The notes under the pieces are model-generated. The model made no database searches. It saw nothing but the letters and a program-made list of their open reading frames with translations, and was not told where the DNA came from. The translations under genes were made by a program, and so were the position numbers. Positions 27,812-35,821 of a stretch of DNA of 64,000 bases are shown one piece after another. The number at the start of each line of letters is the position of its first letter. Position 1 is the stretch's first letter. This DNA is from Ardenticatena maritima (GTDB taxonomy: Bacteria; Chloroflexota; Anaerolineae; Ardenticatenales; Ardenticatenaceae): positions 992,001-1,056,000 of the forward strand of contig NZ_LGKN01000003.1 of NCBI RefSeq assembly GCF_001306175.1, in the 5' to 3' direction.

Positions 27812-28599
27812 TGGGCTGCTCCTTCTGTTGATTGTTGCTCCTCATCGGCTTGCACAAGTGTGCCGGCGGTCTCGCCCCGCAGGAAGGCTTCCACGCCGTC
27901 CAGGTCGCTCATCAAGACGGCGCGCACGCCGGCTTGAAGCGCTGCAAGCGCGGCGCGCACTTTGGGAATCATGCCGCCAACAATAACGCCCTCGGCGATG
28001 AGCCGTTCGGCAACCGAGGGCGTGAGGTGCGTCAATACGCGGTCGTCCTGCATGACGCCGCGCACATTGGTCAAGAAGACCAGGGCGTCCGCATGCAGGG
28101 CGGACGCGACGGCTTGCGCCACGTGGTCGGCGTTGACGTTGTAAATGTGCCCATCTTCACCTAACGAGATGGGCGCGAGGCAGGGCACAAACCCCGCGCC
28201 AAGCAGCGCCTGCAATCGGTCGGCGGCAACCTCCGTCGGGATACCAACCCACCCCAAATCGCCGGCGTGGTGCTCCAATTTGCGCACGCGCACCAAACCG
28301 GCGTCCACGCCGCTCAGCCCCAGCGCGGGGACGCCGGCGCAGACCAGCGCCTGCACCAGTTGCATGCTGGCGGTGCCCACCATGCCCATCACTGCCACAT
28401 CGCGGACGGCGTCATCGGTCACGCGCAAACCTTCCACAAAGCGGCTTTCAATCCCCAAACGGGCGGCGAGGTCGGTTGTGCCGCGCCCCCCACCATGCAC
28501 GATGACGGGCGGCGTCGGCATCGCCGCGACGGTGCGCGCCAGCCGGTTCAAAAACGCGCCATCGTCCAGTTGGTGCCCGCTGATTTTGAGAACGAGCAT
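27808..28599 (-). CDS. argB: Acetylglutamate kinase
   Basis: Phosphorylates N-acetylglutamate, normally the feedback-controlled step. The 263-residue amino-acid-kinase-fold protein starts MLVLKISGHQL, has the glycine loop VIVHGGGRGT and GGMIPKVRAAL near the C-terminus. It lacks the N-terminal helix that in arginine-sensitive enzymes makes hexamers, so feedback inhibition by arginine is doubtful; that would fit control at the leader. The AGGAGG site sets the start. Confidence 0.95.
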   Translation of the reverse strand: MLVLKISGHQLDDGAFLNRLARTVAAMPTPPVIVHGGGRGTTDLAARLGIESRFVEGLRVTDDAVRDVAVMGMVGTASMQLVQALVCAGVPALGLSGVDAGLVRVRKLEHHAGDLGWVGIPTEVAADRLQALLGAGFVPCLAPISLGEDGHIYNVNADHVAQAVASALHADALVFLTNVRGVMQDDRVLTHLTPSVAERLIAEGVIVGGMIPKVRAALAALQAGVRAVLMSDLDGVEAFLRGETAGTLVQADEEQQSTEGAAQ

Positions 28600-28600
28600 G

Positions 28601-29650
28601 CTACACCTCCTGCACGCGCGCACGCGCCACGGGCATCAATCCGGCGCGCTCATCAAAGCCAAAACGCACGTTCATGTTCTGAATGGCTTGCCCGGCCGCC
28701 CCCTTCACCAGGTTGTCAATCGTGCTCACAATGATGAGTTGGTCGCGTTCGGGCACGGGGTGCAGACTGATGGCGCAGCGATTGGTGCGCACGGTGTGCG
28801 CGAGCGTGGCGGTTGCGCCTTCGGGCAAAAGCCAGATGAAGGGTTCATCGGCGTAGGTTTCGGCGTAGAGCGCCCGCAGGTCGTCGGCGCTGAGCCCTTG
28901 CGGCCAGGGGACGTAGATGGTGCTGAGAATGCCGCGCGAGACGGGGAGCAAGTGCGGCGAGAAGACAATGCCGCGCGGCGCGTGGTCGCCTGCGAGGGCG
29001 TGCAATTCCTGCTCGATTTCGGCGACGTGGCGATGGACGTGCCCAATGTTGTACGGCTTCAGGTTTTCATTGACTTCGACGAAGAGTGAGCCGAGTTTGG
29101 GCGAACGCCCGGCGCCGCTGACGCCGCTTTTGCTGTCGGCGATGATGGTGGCGCCGTCGAGTAAGCCGGCGTTCAGCAAGGGCGCCACCGCCAGCAAAAT
29201 ACTGGTGGGGTAGCAACCGGGGTTGGCAATCAACCGCGCCTGGCGCAACGCTTCGCGCCGCCATTCGGTCAACCCGTACACGGCTTCGGCAAGCAAATGG
29301 GGCGCGGTGTGCGGTTGGTTGTACCAGCGCGCGTAGACATCCGCATCATGCAAACGGTGGTCGGCGGAAAGGTCAATCACCACCGCGCCGGCATCCAGCC
29401 CGCGCTGCGCCCATTCTTGCGCCGCACCGTGCGGCAAACAGAGGAAGAGCACATCGGCGTCGCTCAACGAAACGTCTTCAACCGCCTGCAACTGAATGTC
29501 AAGGTCGGTTGGGTAGAGTGCGGACAACGGTTTGCCGGCATCGCTCCGCGCCGTTGCGAAGGCAATCTCCACATGGGGGTGGTACGCCAGCCATTGGAGT
29601 AATTCAAACCCTGTGTATCCAGTTGCGCCTAACACGCCTGCTCGAATCAT
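28601..29650 (-). CDS. argC: N-acetyl-gamma-glutamyl-phosphate reductase
   Basis: Reduces N-acetylglutamyl phosphate to the semialdehyde with NADPH. The 349-residue protein has the cofactor loop GATGYTGFELLQWL and the catalytic cysteine in NPGCYPTS. It is the first enzyme gene after the leader region; its stop lies one base before the argB ATG. Control by the upstream attenuator is the natural reading. Confidence 0.96.
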   Translation of the reverse strand: MIRAGVLGATGYTGFELLQWLAYHPHVEIAFATARSDAGKPLSALYPTDLDIQLQAVEDVSLSDADVLFLCLPHGAAQEWAQRGLDAGAVVIDLSADHRLHDADVYARWYNQPHTAPHLLAEAVYGLTEWRREALRQARLIANPGCYPTSILLAVAPLLNAGLLDGATIIADSKSGVSGAGRSPKLGSLFVEVNENLKPYNIGHVHRHVAEIEQELHALAGDHAPRGIVFSPHLLPVSRGILSTIYVPWPQGLSADDLRALYAETYADEPFIWLLPEGATATLAHTVRTNRCAISLHPVPERDQLIIVSTIDNLVKGAAGQAIQNMNVRFGFDERAGLMPVARARVQEV

Positions 29651-29725
29651 GGAACCCCCTCACTTGATTGGTTGATGGTTGCCACCCGGCAGCGTAGCCC
29701 CATCGCAACGGCACACCGGGGTATG

Positions 29726-29758
29726 AAAAAACCCCCCAGACGCTGTGTCTGGGGGGTT
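29726..29758 (-). terminator. Attenuator terminator in the arg operon leader
   Basis: On the minus strand AACCCCCCAGAC pairs perfectly with GTCTGGGGGGTT (12 bp, five-base loop) and is followed by a run of T. It lies between the predicted promoter and argC, so it acts inside the transcript. Its 5' arm contains CCAGACACA, which is exactly complementary to TGTGTCTGG at the end of the leader-peptide frame. Confidence 0.92.
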
Positions 29759-29791
29759 GGTTACCGCGCTCTTGCGTTCGCCCAAGCACGC

Positions 29792-29872
29792 CTAACCAGA
29801 CACATCGTCTGGAGCGACCATGCGAGGGCGACGAGGGTATCGGTTGTTGAGCGAACGCACTTGATACACCAT
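29792..29872 (-). CDS. Arginine-rich leader peptide of the arg operon (26 residues)
   Basis: The frame begins MVYQVRSLNNRYPRRPR and ends VSG, then TAG. Five of 26 residues are arginine, three of them within codons 14-17. The stop codon falls directly after the TGTGTCTGG segment that can pair either with CCAGAC just upstream or with the terminator arm. This is the geometry of a his/trp-type attenuator: stalling on arginine codons would free the segment to form the antiterminator. The ribosome site is weak, and a TTG three codons upstream is an alternative start. Confidence 0.78.
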   Translation of the reverse strand: MVYQVRSLNNRYPRRPRMVAPDDVSG

Positions 29873-29913
29873 GTTGAACAAACCAACCACTTCTGTTTTG
29901 ATGAGTGGTGTAC

Positions 29914-29942
29914 AGTATAAACATCTCGAGGGCGTTTGTCAA
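29914..29942 (-). promoter_or_regulatory. Predicted strong promoter of the arg operon
   Basis: Consensus TTGACA, 17-base spacer, TATACT on the minus strand. The predicted transcript starts about 35 bases before the leader-peptide ATG and about 255 bases before argC. Nothing else was recognised in the rest of the 29651-30062 intergenic region. Confidence 0.85.
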
Positions 29943-30062
29943 TCACCACGCGCCGGGTTGCGCCCCGCTCTCACTCAATGGGGTGAGCGGCGAACGCGAG
30001 ATATTTGCCTGTTCTCTCCATTCTCCGCATCATGAACCAGAACAACTGAGGGGAGAGAGACC

Positions 30063-32279
30063 ATGCCGAGCCAATCCACACCTCACCGTGGACGCATTCA
30101 AGCGATTGAACTGAAACGCGCCACCTACCGGTATGCGGGCTTCGTCGTTGTCGAAACGGATGAGGGCGTATCGTATCGGCTTCCCATGGCGGGGACGGTT
30201 GCGCAATGGCTGCGTGTAGGGCAACGTGTGCGCCTGAGCGCGGAGACAACAACGCCGGGATTTGATGAGTATGCATTGCGCACGAGCCGCGCGCGTGTCT
30301 GGCCGCTGTTTGAACGCACCTACACGCTGGAACGACGCTCGCTTTTCTCCGACCGCCTGCTCTACACCTATCGGTTGCGCGCCCGTGAAGCGCGCTACGA
30401 GCGCGACTACGCCGCCATTGTGGAACTGGAACAGTACCACTACGCCTCGCGGGAGCGCCTGCTGGCGCTCTGGCATTGTGAACGCTGTGGGGCGGAGCAA
30501 GCCGCCAACGCACGCCCCGACTGTCCTCACGGGCATGGTCCCATGCGCTTCCTCGACCTGCGCGACGCCACCCGCGCCTCGCGCTTTTTGCTGCTTGAAC
30601 TGCTTGACCGCCAACCCTACGAACCGTCTATCGTGGGCTATGTGCGCGTTGACCCACCGCTTCCGCTGCTGCATCGGCGGCGTCCCGACGGCACGCTTGA
30701 CCGCGATATCCGACGCCGCATTTTCCCGCCTGAATGGTTCGACCATCCGTTTCACCCCAACCAGCATGTGCCCCCCGAAGCCTGGTGGGATGAACAAGGG
30801 CGCGCGCTCGCCAACGCCCGTTCACCCGTGGCACGGCTGGCGCGCGTCGTGATACACCCCGACTACCGCGCCGACGGGCTGGGCGTGCAAGCCATCCGGT
30901 GCATGGTGGATTGGGTGCGTGAACGCCGCATCCCCGACATGCGCGAACGCAAACGCGCCATTGAGACGGTGGCGCAAATGGCGCGGTTTCACCCGTTCAT
31001 GGAAAAAGCGGGGTTTGTCTTTCTCTTTGAAACGGCGTCGGGGCGTCCGACGCTCTACCTCCCGCTCGATGAAACCGCGCAAAACGCTATCCAGCGCTTT
31101 TTGCAAACGGATGAAGTGGCGCGCACGCACGGCGGGCGACTCTACCATTCGCACCTGCGCCCGGTCGAACCGCTCAGCAGCGCCATCGTGCTGCGCGAGG
31201 TGACGAAAACCTATCACCACACGCTCAACCTTGAGGGGGTGTCCGAACCGGTACGCGAAGCGCTTGCCGCGTTTGGCGTCCAAGAACGCGATATTGAGAC
31301 GCATATTTTCCGCCGCGCCACACTCACGCTTGAACCGGGAACCATCAACGCCGTTGTGGGGGCGTCTGGAAGTGGAAAAACCACGTTTCTGCGCCTGCTC
31401 ATTGGGGCGGCAACCGGGCGCACCGAGCCGCTCTACCAGCCGGACAGCGGCGAAATTCACATGCCCGACAATGTGCGCCTGCAAGCGCTCATTCCGAACG
31501 AAGCCGAACCAGCGCTCGGCACGCAAGCCGTGCTCGAAGCCATCTACACGCTCACAGGCGACACCACCGAAGCCATTGAAATCCTCAACGCCGCCGGGCT
31601 TGCCGACGCCGTGCTCTTCCGCGCGCCCTATGCTACGCTTTCCACCGGTCAGAAAGCCCGCGTGCAGGTGGCGTGGGCGCTCGCCCATCGCCCCAATCTG
31701 CTCATCATTGACGAATTCGCCGCCCACCTAGACTCCCGCACCGCGAGCCGCGTAGGGCGCAAGGTTGCCGAACTGGCGCGCCGCCTGGGCATGACGCTGG
31801 TGCTGGTCACGCACCGCCCGGAACTCCTGCATGTGCTCGAACCCGACGCCGTCATCCTCGCCGGCTACGGGACGCTCTACCGCGCCGACGACTTGCCCGA
31901 ATTGGGGCTTTTCATCCGCGAACCCTACGCCAGCCTGGTTGTGGACGGCAAGAAAACGTGGGAAATCCGCACCCGCCCCACGCATATCCGCGGACGCATC
32001 GGCATCATCAGCGGAGGGCGTGTCATCGGCACCGCCACCCTGCGCGACACCCTCGGTCCCTTCTCGCCTGAGGAGTTGCACGCCCACATCGAAAAGCATC
32101 ACGCGACACCCGACGTGTTGAACGCCTACGCCCGTGGTCGCCCGCTCTACGCCTGGGTGCTCGACGACGCCCAACGCCTGCACACGCCCGTGCCTATTCG
32201 CCGCAAACCGGGGCATCAACTCTGGGCGAAGTTGGAGCGCGAGGAAGAGCGCCACGAGACAGGCGACGAGGAAGCATAA
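30063..32279 (+). CDS. Zn-ribbon / GNAT / ABC-type ATPase / ASCH fusion protein
   Basis: A 738-residue soluble protein with several domains in a row: an N-terminal beta-rich part (to about residue 120), a small zinc-binding motif (HCERCG, later CPHGHG; about residues 138-160), a GNAT-like region with IHPDYRADGLGVQAI (about 262-278) and FHPFMEKAGF, then an ABC-type ATPase with Walker A GASGSGKTT (about 433), signature LSTGQKARVQ (about 526) and Walker B LLIIDEF (about 546), and finally an ASCH domain (PYASLVVDGKKTWEIRTR, about 622 on). No membrane segment is seen, so it is not a transporter. ASCH and GNAT domains suggest RNA or nucleobase modification; the function is unknown. The start follows GGGGAGAG. 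Confidence 0.82.
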   Translation: MPSQSTPHRGRIQAIELKRATYRYAGFVVVETDEGVSYRLPMAGTVAQWLRVGQRVRLSAETTTPGFDEYALRTSRARVWPLFERTYTLERRSLFSDRLLYTYRLRAREARYERDYAAIVELEQYHYASRERLLALWHCERCGAEQAANARPDCPHGHGPMRFLDLRDATRASRFLLLELLDRQPYEPSIVGYVRVDPPLPLLHRRRPDGTLDRDIRRRIFPPEWFDHPFHPNQHVPPEAWWDEQGRALANARSPVARLARVVIHPDYRADGLGVQAIRCMVDWVRERRIPDMRERKRAIETVAQMARFHPFMEKAGFVFLFETASGRPTLYLPLDETAQNAIQRFLQTDEVARTHGGRLYHSHLRPVEPLSSAIVLREVTKTYHHTLNLEGVSEPVREALAAFGVQERDIETHIFRRATLTLEPGTINAVVGASGSGKTTFLRLLIGAATGRTEPLYQPDSGEIHMPDNVRLQALIPNEAEPALGTQAVLEAIYTLTGDTTEAIEILNAAGLADAVLFRAPYATLSTGQKARVQVAWALAHRPNLLIIDEFAAHLDSRTASRVGRKVAELARRLGMTLVLVTHRPELLHVLEPDAVILAGYGTLYRADDLPELGLFIREPYASLVVDGKKTWEIRTRPTHIRGRIGIISGGRVIGTATLRDTLGPFSPEELHAHIEKHHATPDVLNAYARGRPLYAWVLDDAQRLHTPVPIRRKPGHQLWAKLEREEERHETGDEEA

Positions 32280-32311
32280 AAAAACCGCGTAGCCCGGCGA
32301 GGCTACGCGGT
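32280..32311 (-). terminator. Terminator after the metallophosphoesterase-like gene
   Basis: On the minus strand ACCGCGTAGCC pairs with GGCTACGCGGT and runs into seven T residues. It also separates the two convergent genes. Confidence 0.85.
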
Positions 32312-32332
32312 GATGACGATGACGAAAGGAGA

Positions 32333-33133
32333 TCAGGCGGTTTGCATCGCGGGTTCGGGCAGTTGCCCGAAGATGACATCACCCGTCTTCGTGTCCACAA
32401 TCGCGTAGGACCCGTCGCGCAGTGCGCCAGGGTTCACCACCAGCGTCGAGCCAATTTCAACCGTTCCACGCCCTTCGGGCGCACCACCCACGAACGCATA
32501 CGCCGGCGCATAGGTCTTGATGAGATCGTTGATGACTTCATGCCCAATGTGCTTGCCGCCATCCAGGTCAATGTCTCCACGGCGCGGCGGCGTCGCAAAA
32601 ATCAGCACCGGCGTGTACTTCGGCAACAGGCTTCGCAAGAAGTCCAGCCCGAAGAGCACTTCCCACGCCGGATAGACCAGCGCGTAGCGGTCTTCGCGCG
32701 TATCGTCGGCAATCGCGCCGCCAAAGCCCGCAAACACCAGGTCCCACGACGTCAGCGGCTTGAACGAGCGGTGAATCATGTCCACATTGGGCTCGACGAC
32801 TTCATGGTTCAGCGACGCTTGCAGGTAGAGGCGCAGCGGCGCATCCAGATAGCCCGGCACAACCAGCACCGGCACATCCAGTTTGCCCATTTCATCAAAG
32901 AAGGCTTCAAATTCTTTCACCGCCTGATCTTCCAGCGTGCGCAGATACGCTTCATCCATCTGCACTGGTGTGCCTTCGGCTAACGCCTTTTCGTAGGCTT
33001 CGACGCGTTCATGCTTGCCCAAAATGTTGCCCGCGAAGACCACCGCTCCAATCTTTTCGCGTTGCACAAGGTCAATCACTTGCGGAATGCGTTCCGTCGC
33101 ACCGCGCAGGTCGGCCAACGCCAGGATACGCAT
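32333..33133 (-). CDS. Calcineurin-like metallophosphoesterase homologue lacking metal ligands
   Basis: The 266-residue protein follows the fold order of small bacterial metallophosphoesterases (MRILALADLRG, VVFAGNILGK, VVPGYLDAPL, AYAFVGGAPEGRG, VVNPGAL), but the metal-binding residues are missing: the usual DxH is DLR, GDxxD is GNILG, GNHD is GYLD and GHxH is GGAP. It may be a binding or regulatory protein. It begins downstream of mgtE but the two are separated by 129 bases with no clear terminator. Confidence 0.75.
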   Translation of the reverse strand: MRILALADLRGATERIPQVIDLVQREKIGAVVFAGNILGKHERVEAYEKALAEGTPVQMDEAYLRTLEDQAVKEFEAFFDEMGKLDVPVLVVPGYLDAPLRLYLQASLNHEVVEPNVDMIHRSFKPLTSWDLVFAGFGGAIADDTREDRYALVYPAWEVLFGLDFLRSLLPKYTPVLIFATPPRRGDIDLDGGKHIGHEVINDLIKTYAPAYAFVGGAPEGRGTVEIGSTLVVNPGALRDGSYAIVDTKTGDVIFGQLPEPAMQTA

Positions 33134-33262
33134 ACCATCACCTCCTTTCTTTCAGAGTGTGGTACGCACTGCCATCGTCCAACCTGTTCGCTTTTTTCAA
33201 AACCGCATCGCCGTTAGAAACACGTTAGCAAAACATTGGAATGTTGTTAGTCTTGACGCCCC

Positions 33263-34606
33263 TTAGAGCAACAAAAGCGTTCCCAACCCCAGGAAGAAGA
33301 AGAACCCGCACACATCGGTCGCCGTCGTCAGGAAAATGCCCGACGCCAACGCCGGGTCGCGCCCAAGGCGTTGCAGCGTGAAGGGAATGAGCACCCCCGC
33401 CAGCGCCGCCACCAGCATGTTGCCCACCATCGCAACGCCGATGACCACGCCCAACATCGGGTTGCCTTTCCAAAGCACCGCCACCACGGCAACAACCAGG
33501 CCAATCACCACGCCATTGATGAAGCCCAGCATCACCTCGTAGCGCAGTGCCTTCCACACTTCATCCAGTTCCAAGCGCCCCAGCGCCAGCGAGCGAATGA
33601 CAATGGTGGACGTTTGAATGCCGGCGTTGCCCCCCTGTCCGGCAATAATCGGCATGAACGTCGCCAACACGGCCACCCGCGCAATCGTGCTCTCAAAAAG
33701 CGACACCACCGCCGACGCCAGGAACGCAGTCAGCAGGTTGACCATCAACCAGAAAAGCCGTGTGCGCGCGGCTTCGCGAATCGGGCTGAACAGTTCGGCG
33801 TCTTCATCCATCCCCGCCAGGCGGTAAATGTCCTCGGTGGCTTCATCTTGCACCACGTCCAGAATATCCTCCACCGTGATGATACCCAGCAAATGGTCTT
33901 CTTCATCCACCACCGGCAACGCCAAGAAGCCATAGCGCGTGAACAAATCGGCGACCTCCTCTTGGTCGGCGTCCGCACGCACGGTAATCACGTTGGGGTT
34001 CATAATCTCGCCAATCGTCTGATGGGGGTCGGCGAGAATCAGCGCGCGCAAACTCACCACGCCCACCAATTTGCCGTGGCGGTCAAGCACATACAGATAC
34101 GACAACTCGCGCTCGTCACGGTAGTGTGTGCGTAGAAACTCGAACGCCTCGGCAACGGTCATGTGGCGGCGCAACATGGGACCGGGGCGGTTCATCAACC
34201 CCCCAGCCGTATCGGGGGGAAATTCCAGCAACGGCGCCACCTCATCCGCCGATTCCATGTGCGCCAGTACCACGCCCGCTTGTTCGGGCGAAAGTTCCCC
34301 CAACACGTCGGCGGCAACGTCCGGCTCGACATCATCCAGCACGTGCGCCAGGCGCTCGGCGCGAATGTGCTCGATGACATCAGCCTGCTCGTCTTCGTCC
34401 ATGTGTTCGAGCAAATCCGCCAGCCAGGCGTCATCAAGATGGCGAATGAGACGCTGTTGCGCCTCGTCATCCAAGCGCGCCAACACTTCAGCCGCCTCGC
34501 CAGGGTGCAGCGTGCGCAAGTACGCCGCCGCGGCGGCAACGTCATCCTGCTCCAACAATGCGCGCACAAACGCCAGCGCATCGTCAATGATGAGAGCATC
34601 CACCAT
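33263..34606 (-). CDS. mgtE: Magnesium transporter MgtE
   Basis: A 447-residue Mg2+ channel of the cytoplasmic membrane. The N-terminal superhelical MgtE_N domain (about 1-130) and two CBS domains (about 135-255, with GVVSLRALI and GIITVEDIL) form the Mg2+ sensor; five helices follow, with the pore motif GQGGNAG (about residue 310) that selects Mg2+. The gene has an unusually long leader of about 330 bases with a terminator, so expression is probably controlled before translation as well. Confidence 0.95.
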   Translation of the reverse strand: MVDALIIDDALAFVRALLEQDDVAAAAAYLRTLHPGEAAEVLARLDDEAQQRLIRHLDDAWLADLLEHMDEDEQADVIEHIRAERLAHVLDDVEPDVAADVLGELSPEQAGVVLAHMESADEVAPLLEFPPDTAGGLMNRPGPMLRRHMTVAEAFEFLRTHYRDERELSYLYVLDRHGKLVGVVSLRALILADPHQTIGEIMNPNVITVRADADQEEVADLFTRYGFLALPVVDEEDHLLGIITVEDILDVVQDEATEDIYRLAGMDEDAELFSPIREAARTRLFWLMVNLLTAFLASAVVSLFESTIARVAVLATFMPIIAGQGGNAGIQTSTIVIRSLALGRLELDEVWKALRYEVMLGFINGVVIGLVVAVVAVLWKGNPMLGVVIGVAMVGNMLVAALAGVLIPFTLQRLGRDPALASGIFLTTATDVCGFFFFLGLGTLLLL

Positions 34607-34660
34607 GGCACACCTCCTGCGCTATGAAGTTGTGCGGGGGCGCAGTGCGGCGCGGAAAAC

Positions 34661-34743
34661 AAAAAACCGACCGGCGAGGTGAAGGTCGGCAGAGACGAGG
34701 CAAACAGACCGACGGCAACCGGGTCAACCCCGGTGCGTCGGTC
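34661..34743 (-). promoter_or_regulatory. Structured leader of mgtE with terminator and competing hairpin
   Basis: Reading the minus strand, a hairpin (GACCGACG and CCGGG arms pairing with CGTCGGTC and CCCGG, 34707-34743) is followed by an intrinsic terminator (CCGACC, nine-base loop region, GGTCGG, then T6; 34661-34689). CCGAC recurs in both and once more upstream near 34793, so the arms can swap partners. This is the layout of a riboswitch or leader-peptide expression platform; a match to the known M-box was not convincing. Confidence 0.6.
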
Positions 34744-34748
34744 AGAGG

Positions 34749-34871
34749 CTATTCACGGGGTTGACACAGTTGCCCTGGGGTGTCTGCACTCGGTCGGCTT
34801 GCTTCGTAGCCTTCACCGCGCACCCACAGGGTTGCGTGTTCGTTCTGAAATTGCTGACTACTGTCGTCCAT
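34749..34871 (-). CDS. Possible 40-residue leader peptide upstream of mgtE
   Basis: A short frame between the mgtE promoter and the hairpins, starting MDDSSQQFQNEH and ending CQPRE. It has acidic residues at its start, and its stop codon lies six bases before the first hairpin. AGAGGAG occurs upstream but at too long a distance, so translation is uncertain. It could sense Mg2+ through ribosome stability, as in MgtL-type leaders, or be chance. Confidence 0.3.
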   Translation of the reverse strand: MDDSSQQFQNEHATLWVRGEGYEASRPSADTPGQLCQPRE

Positions 34872-34939
34872 AGGATTACCGTCTGCGAAAGGGCTCCTCT
34901 TTTCAGGCTACCACGGCACAATTTGACAACAGCACGCAG

Positions 34940-34968
34940 ACGATACCAAAAAGCGCGGAACGTGTCAA
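34940..34968 (-). promoter_or_regulatory. Predicted promoter of mgtE
   Basis: TTGACA, 17-base spacer, TATCGT on the minus strand, back to back with the larB promoter. Confidence 0.7.
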
Positions 34969-34982
34969 AAGAAAAAGCCCCT

Positions 34983-35010
34983 TTGACAAAGCGCCTACTC
35001 CGTCTATGCT
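34983..35010 (+). promoter_or_regulatory. Predicted promoter of the lar operon
   Basis: TTGACA, 16-base spacer, TATGCT. The last base of the -10 element lies only seven bases before the larB ATG, so the transcript would begin at or next to the start codon (leaderless). Confidence 0.7.
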
Positions 35011-35017
35011 CTCAGCT

Positions 35018-35821
35018 ATGCACGAACAAGAACTTCGCCAATTACTCCAACATGTCGCTGACCGCACCATCAATGTAGATGAGGCGGTGGAAGCGTTGCG
35101 CACGCTTCCTTTTGAAACGCTGGGCTTCGCCACGCTCGACCATCACCGCGCCTTGCGCGTCGGTTTTCCAGAGGTGGTGTACTGTGCGGGGAAAACGCCC
35201 GCACAGGTGGCGGAAATTTTCGCGCGGCTCGCCGCCCGCAATCCGCGGGTGTTGGGCACACGCGCCACCACCGAACACGCCGACGCCGTGCGCGCCGTCT
35301 TGCCCGACGCCCAGTATGATGAAACCGCGCGCCTGGTCTGGATTGACCGCCAGCCGGACGCCCCGCGCCGTCCGGGCGTGCTGGTTGTCGCCGCAGGCAC
35401 AAGCGACTTGCCCGTTGCCGAAGAAGCCGCCCGCACGCTCGAACTCATGGGGCACGCCCCCCACCGCATCTACGACGTCGGCGTGGCGGGACTGCATCGC
35501 CTGCTGGCGCACGTCCCCACCCTGCGCCGCGCCAACGTGATCGTGGTGGTGGCGGGCATGGAAGGCGCCCTGCCGAGCGTGGTCGCGGGGCTGGTGGATT
35601 GCCCGGTGATTGCCGTCCCCACGTCGGTGGGCTACGGCGCCAATTTTGGCGGGCTTTCGGCGCTGCTCACCATGCTGAACAGTTGCGCCAGCGGTATCGC
35701 CGTAGTCAACATTGACAACGGCTTCGGCGCCGGCTACATGGCGGCGCTCATCAACCGCCGCTGTCCCACACCCGACACCCACGAGGAGCATTCTTATGAC
35801 AAGCACGACACTTGCGCCTGA
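35018..35821 (+). CDS. larB: LarB, nickel-pincer cofactor synthesis (pyridinium-3,5-biscarboxylic acid mononucleotide synthase)
   Basis: Carboxylates and hydrolyses nicotinic acid adenine dinucleotide to start the nickel-pincer nucleotide cofactor. The 267-residue protein has the family N-terminus (ALRTLPFETLGFATLDHHRALRVGFPEV) and the PurE-like core (VVVAGMEGALPSVVAGL, VPTSVGYGANFGGLSALL, NIDNGFGAGY). The ATG used is MHEQEL; four codons upstream lies another ATG, but it is inside the -10 element. There is no ribosome site, as expected for a leaderless message. Confidence 0.93.
   Translation: MHEQELRQLLQHVADRTINVDEAVEALRTLPFETLGFATLDHHRALRVGFPEVVYCAGKTPAQVAEIFARLAARNPRVLGTRATTEHADAVRAVLPDAQYDETARLVWIDRQPDAPRRPGVLVVAAGTSDLPVAEEAARTLELMGHAPHRIYDVGVAGLHRLLAHVPTLRRANVIVVVAGMEGALPSVVAGLVDCPVIAVPTSVGYGANFGGLSALLTMLNSCASGIAVVNIDNGFGAGYMAALINRRCPTPDTHEEHSYDKHDTCA

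Noticed and set aside
29604-29942. 112-codon minus-strand frame across the arg leader
   Set aside because: It runs through the promoter, leader frame and terminator in another frame and overlaps argC; no motifs.
34681-34940. M-box (ykoK) magnesium riboswitch upstream of mgtE
   Set aside because: The location and terminator fit, but I could not find the conserved M-box core segments in order; reported only as an unassigned leader.
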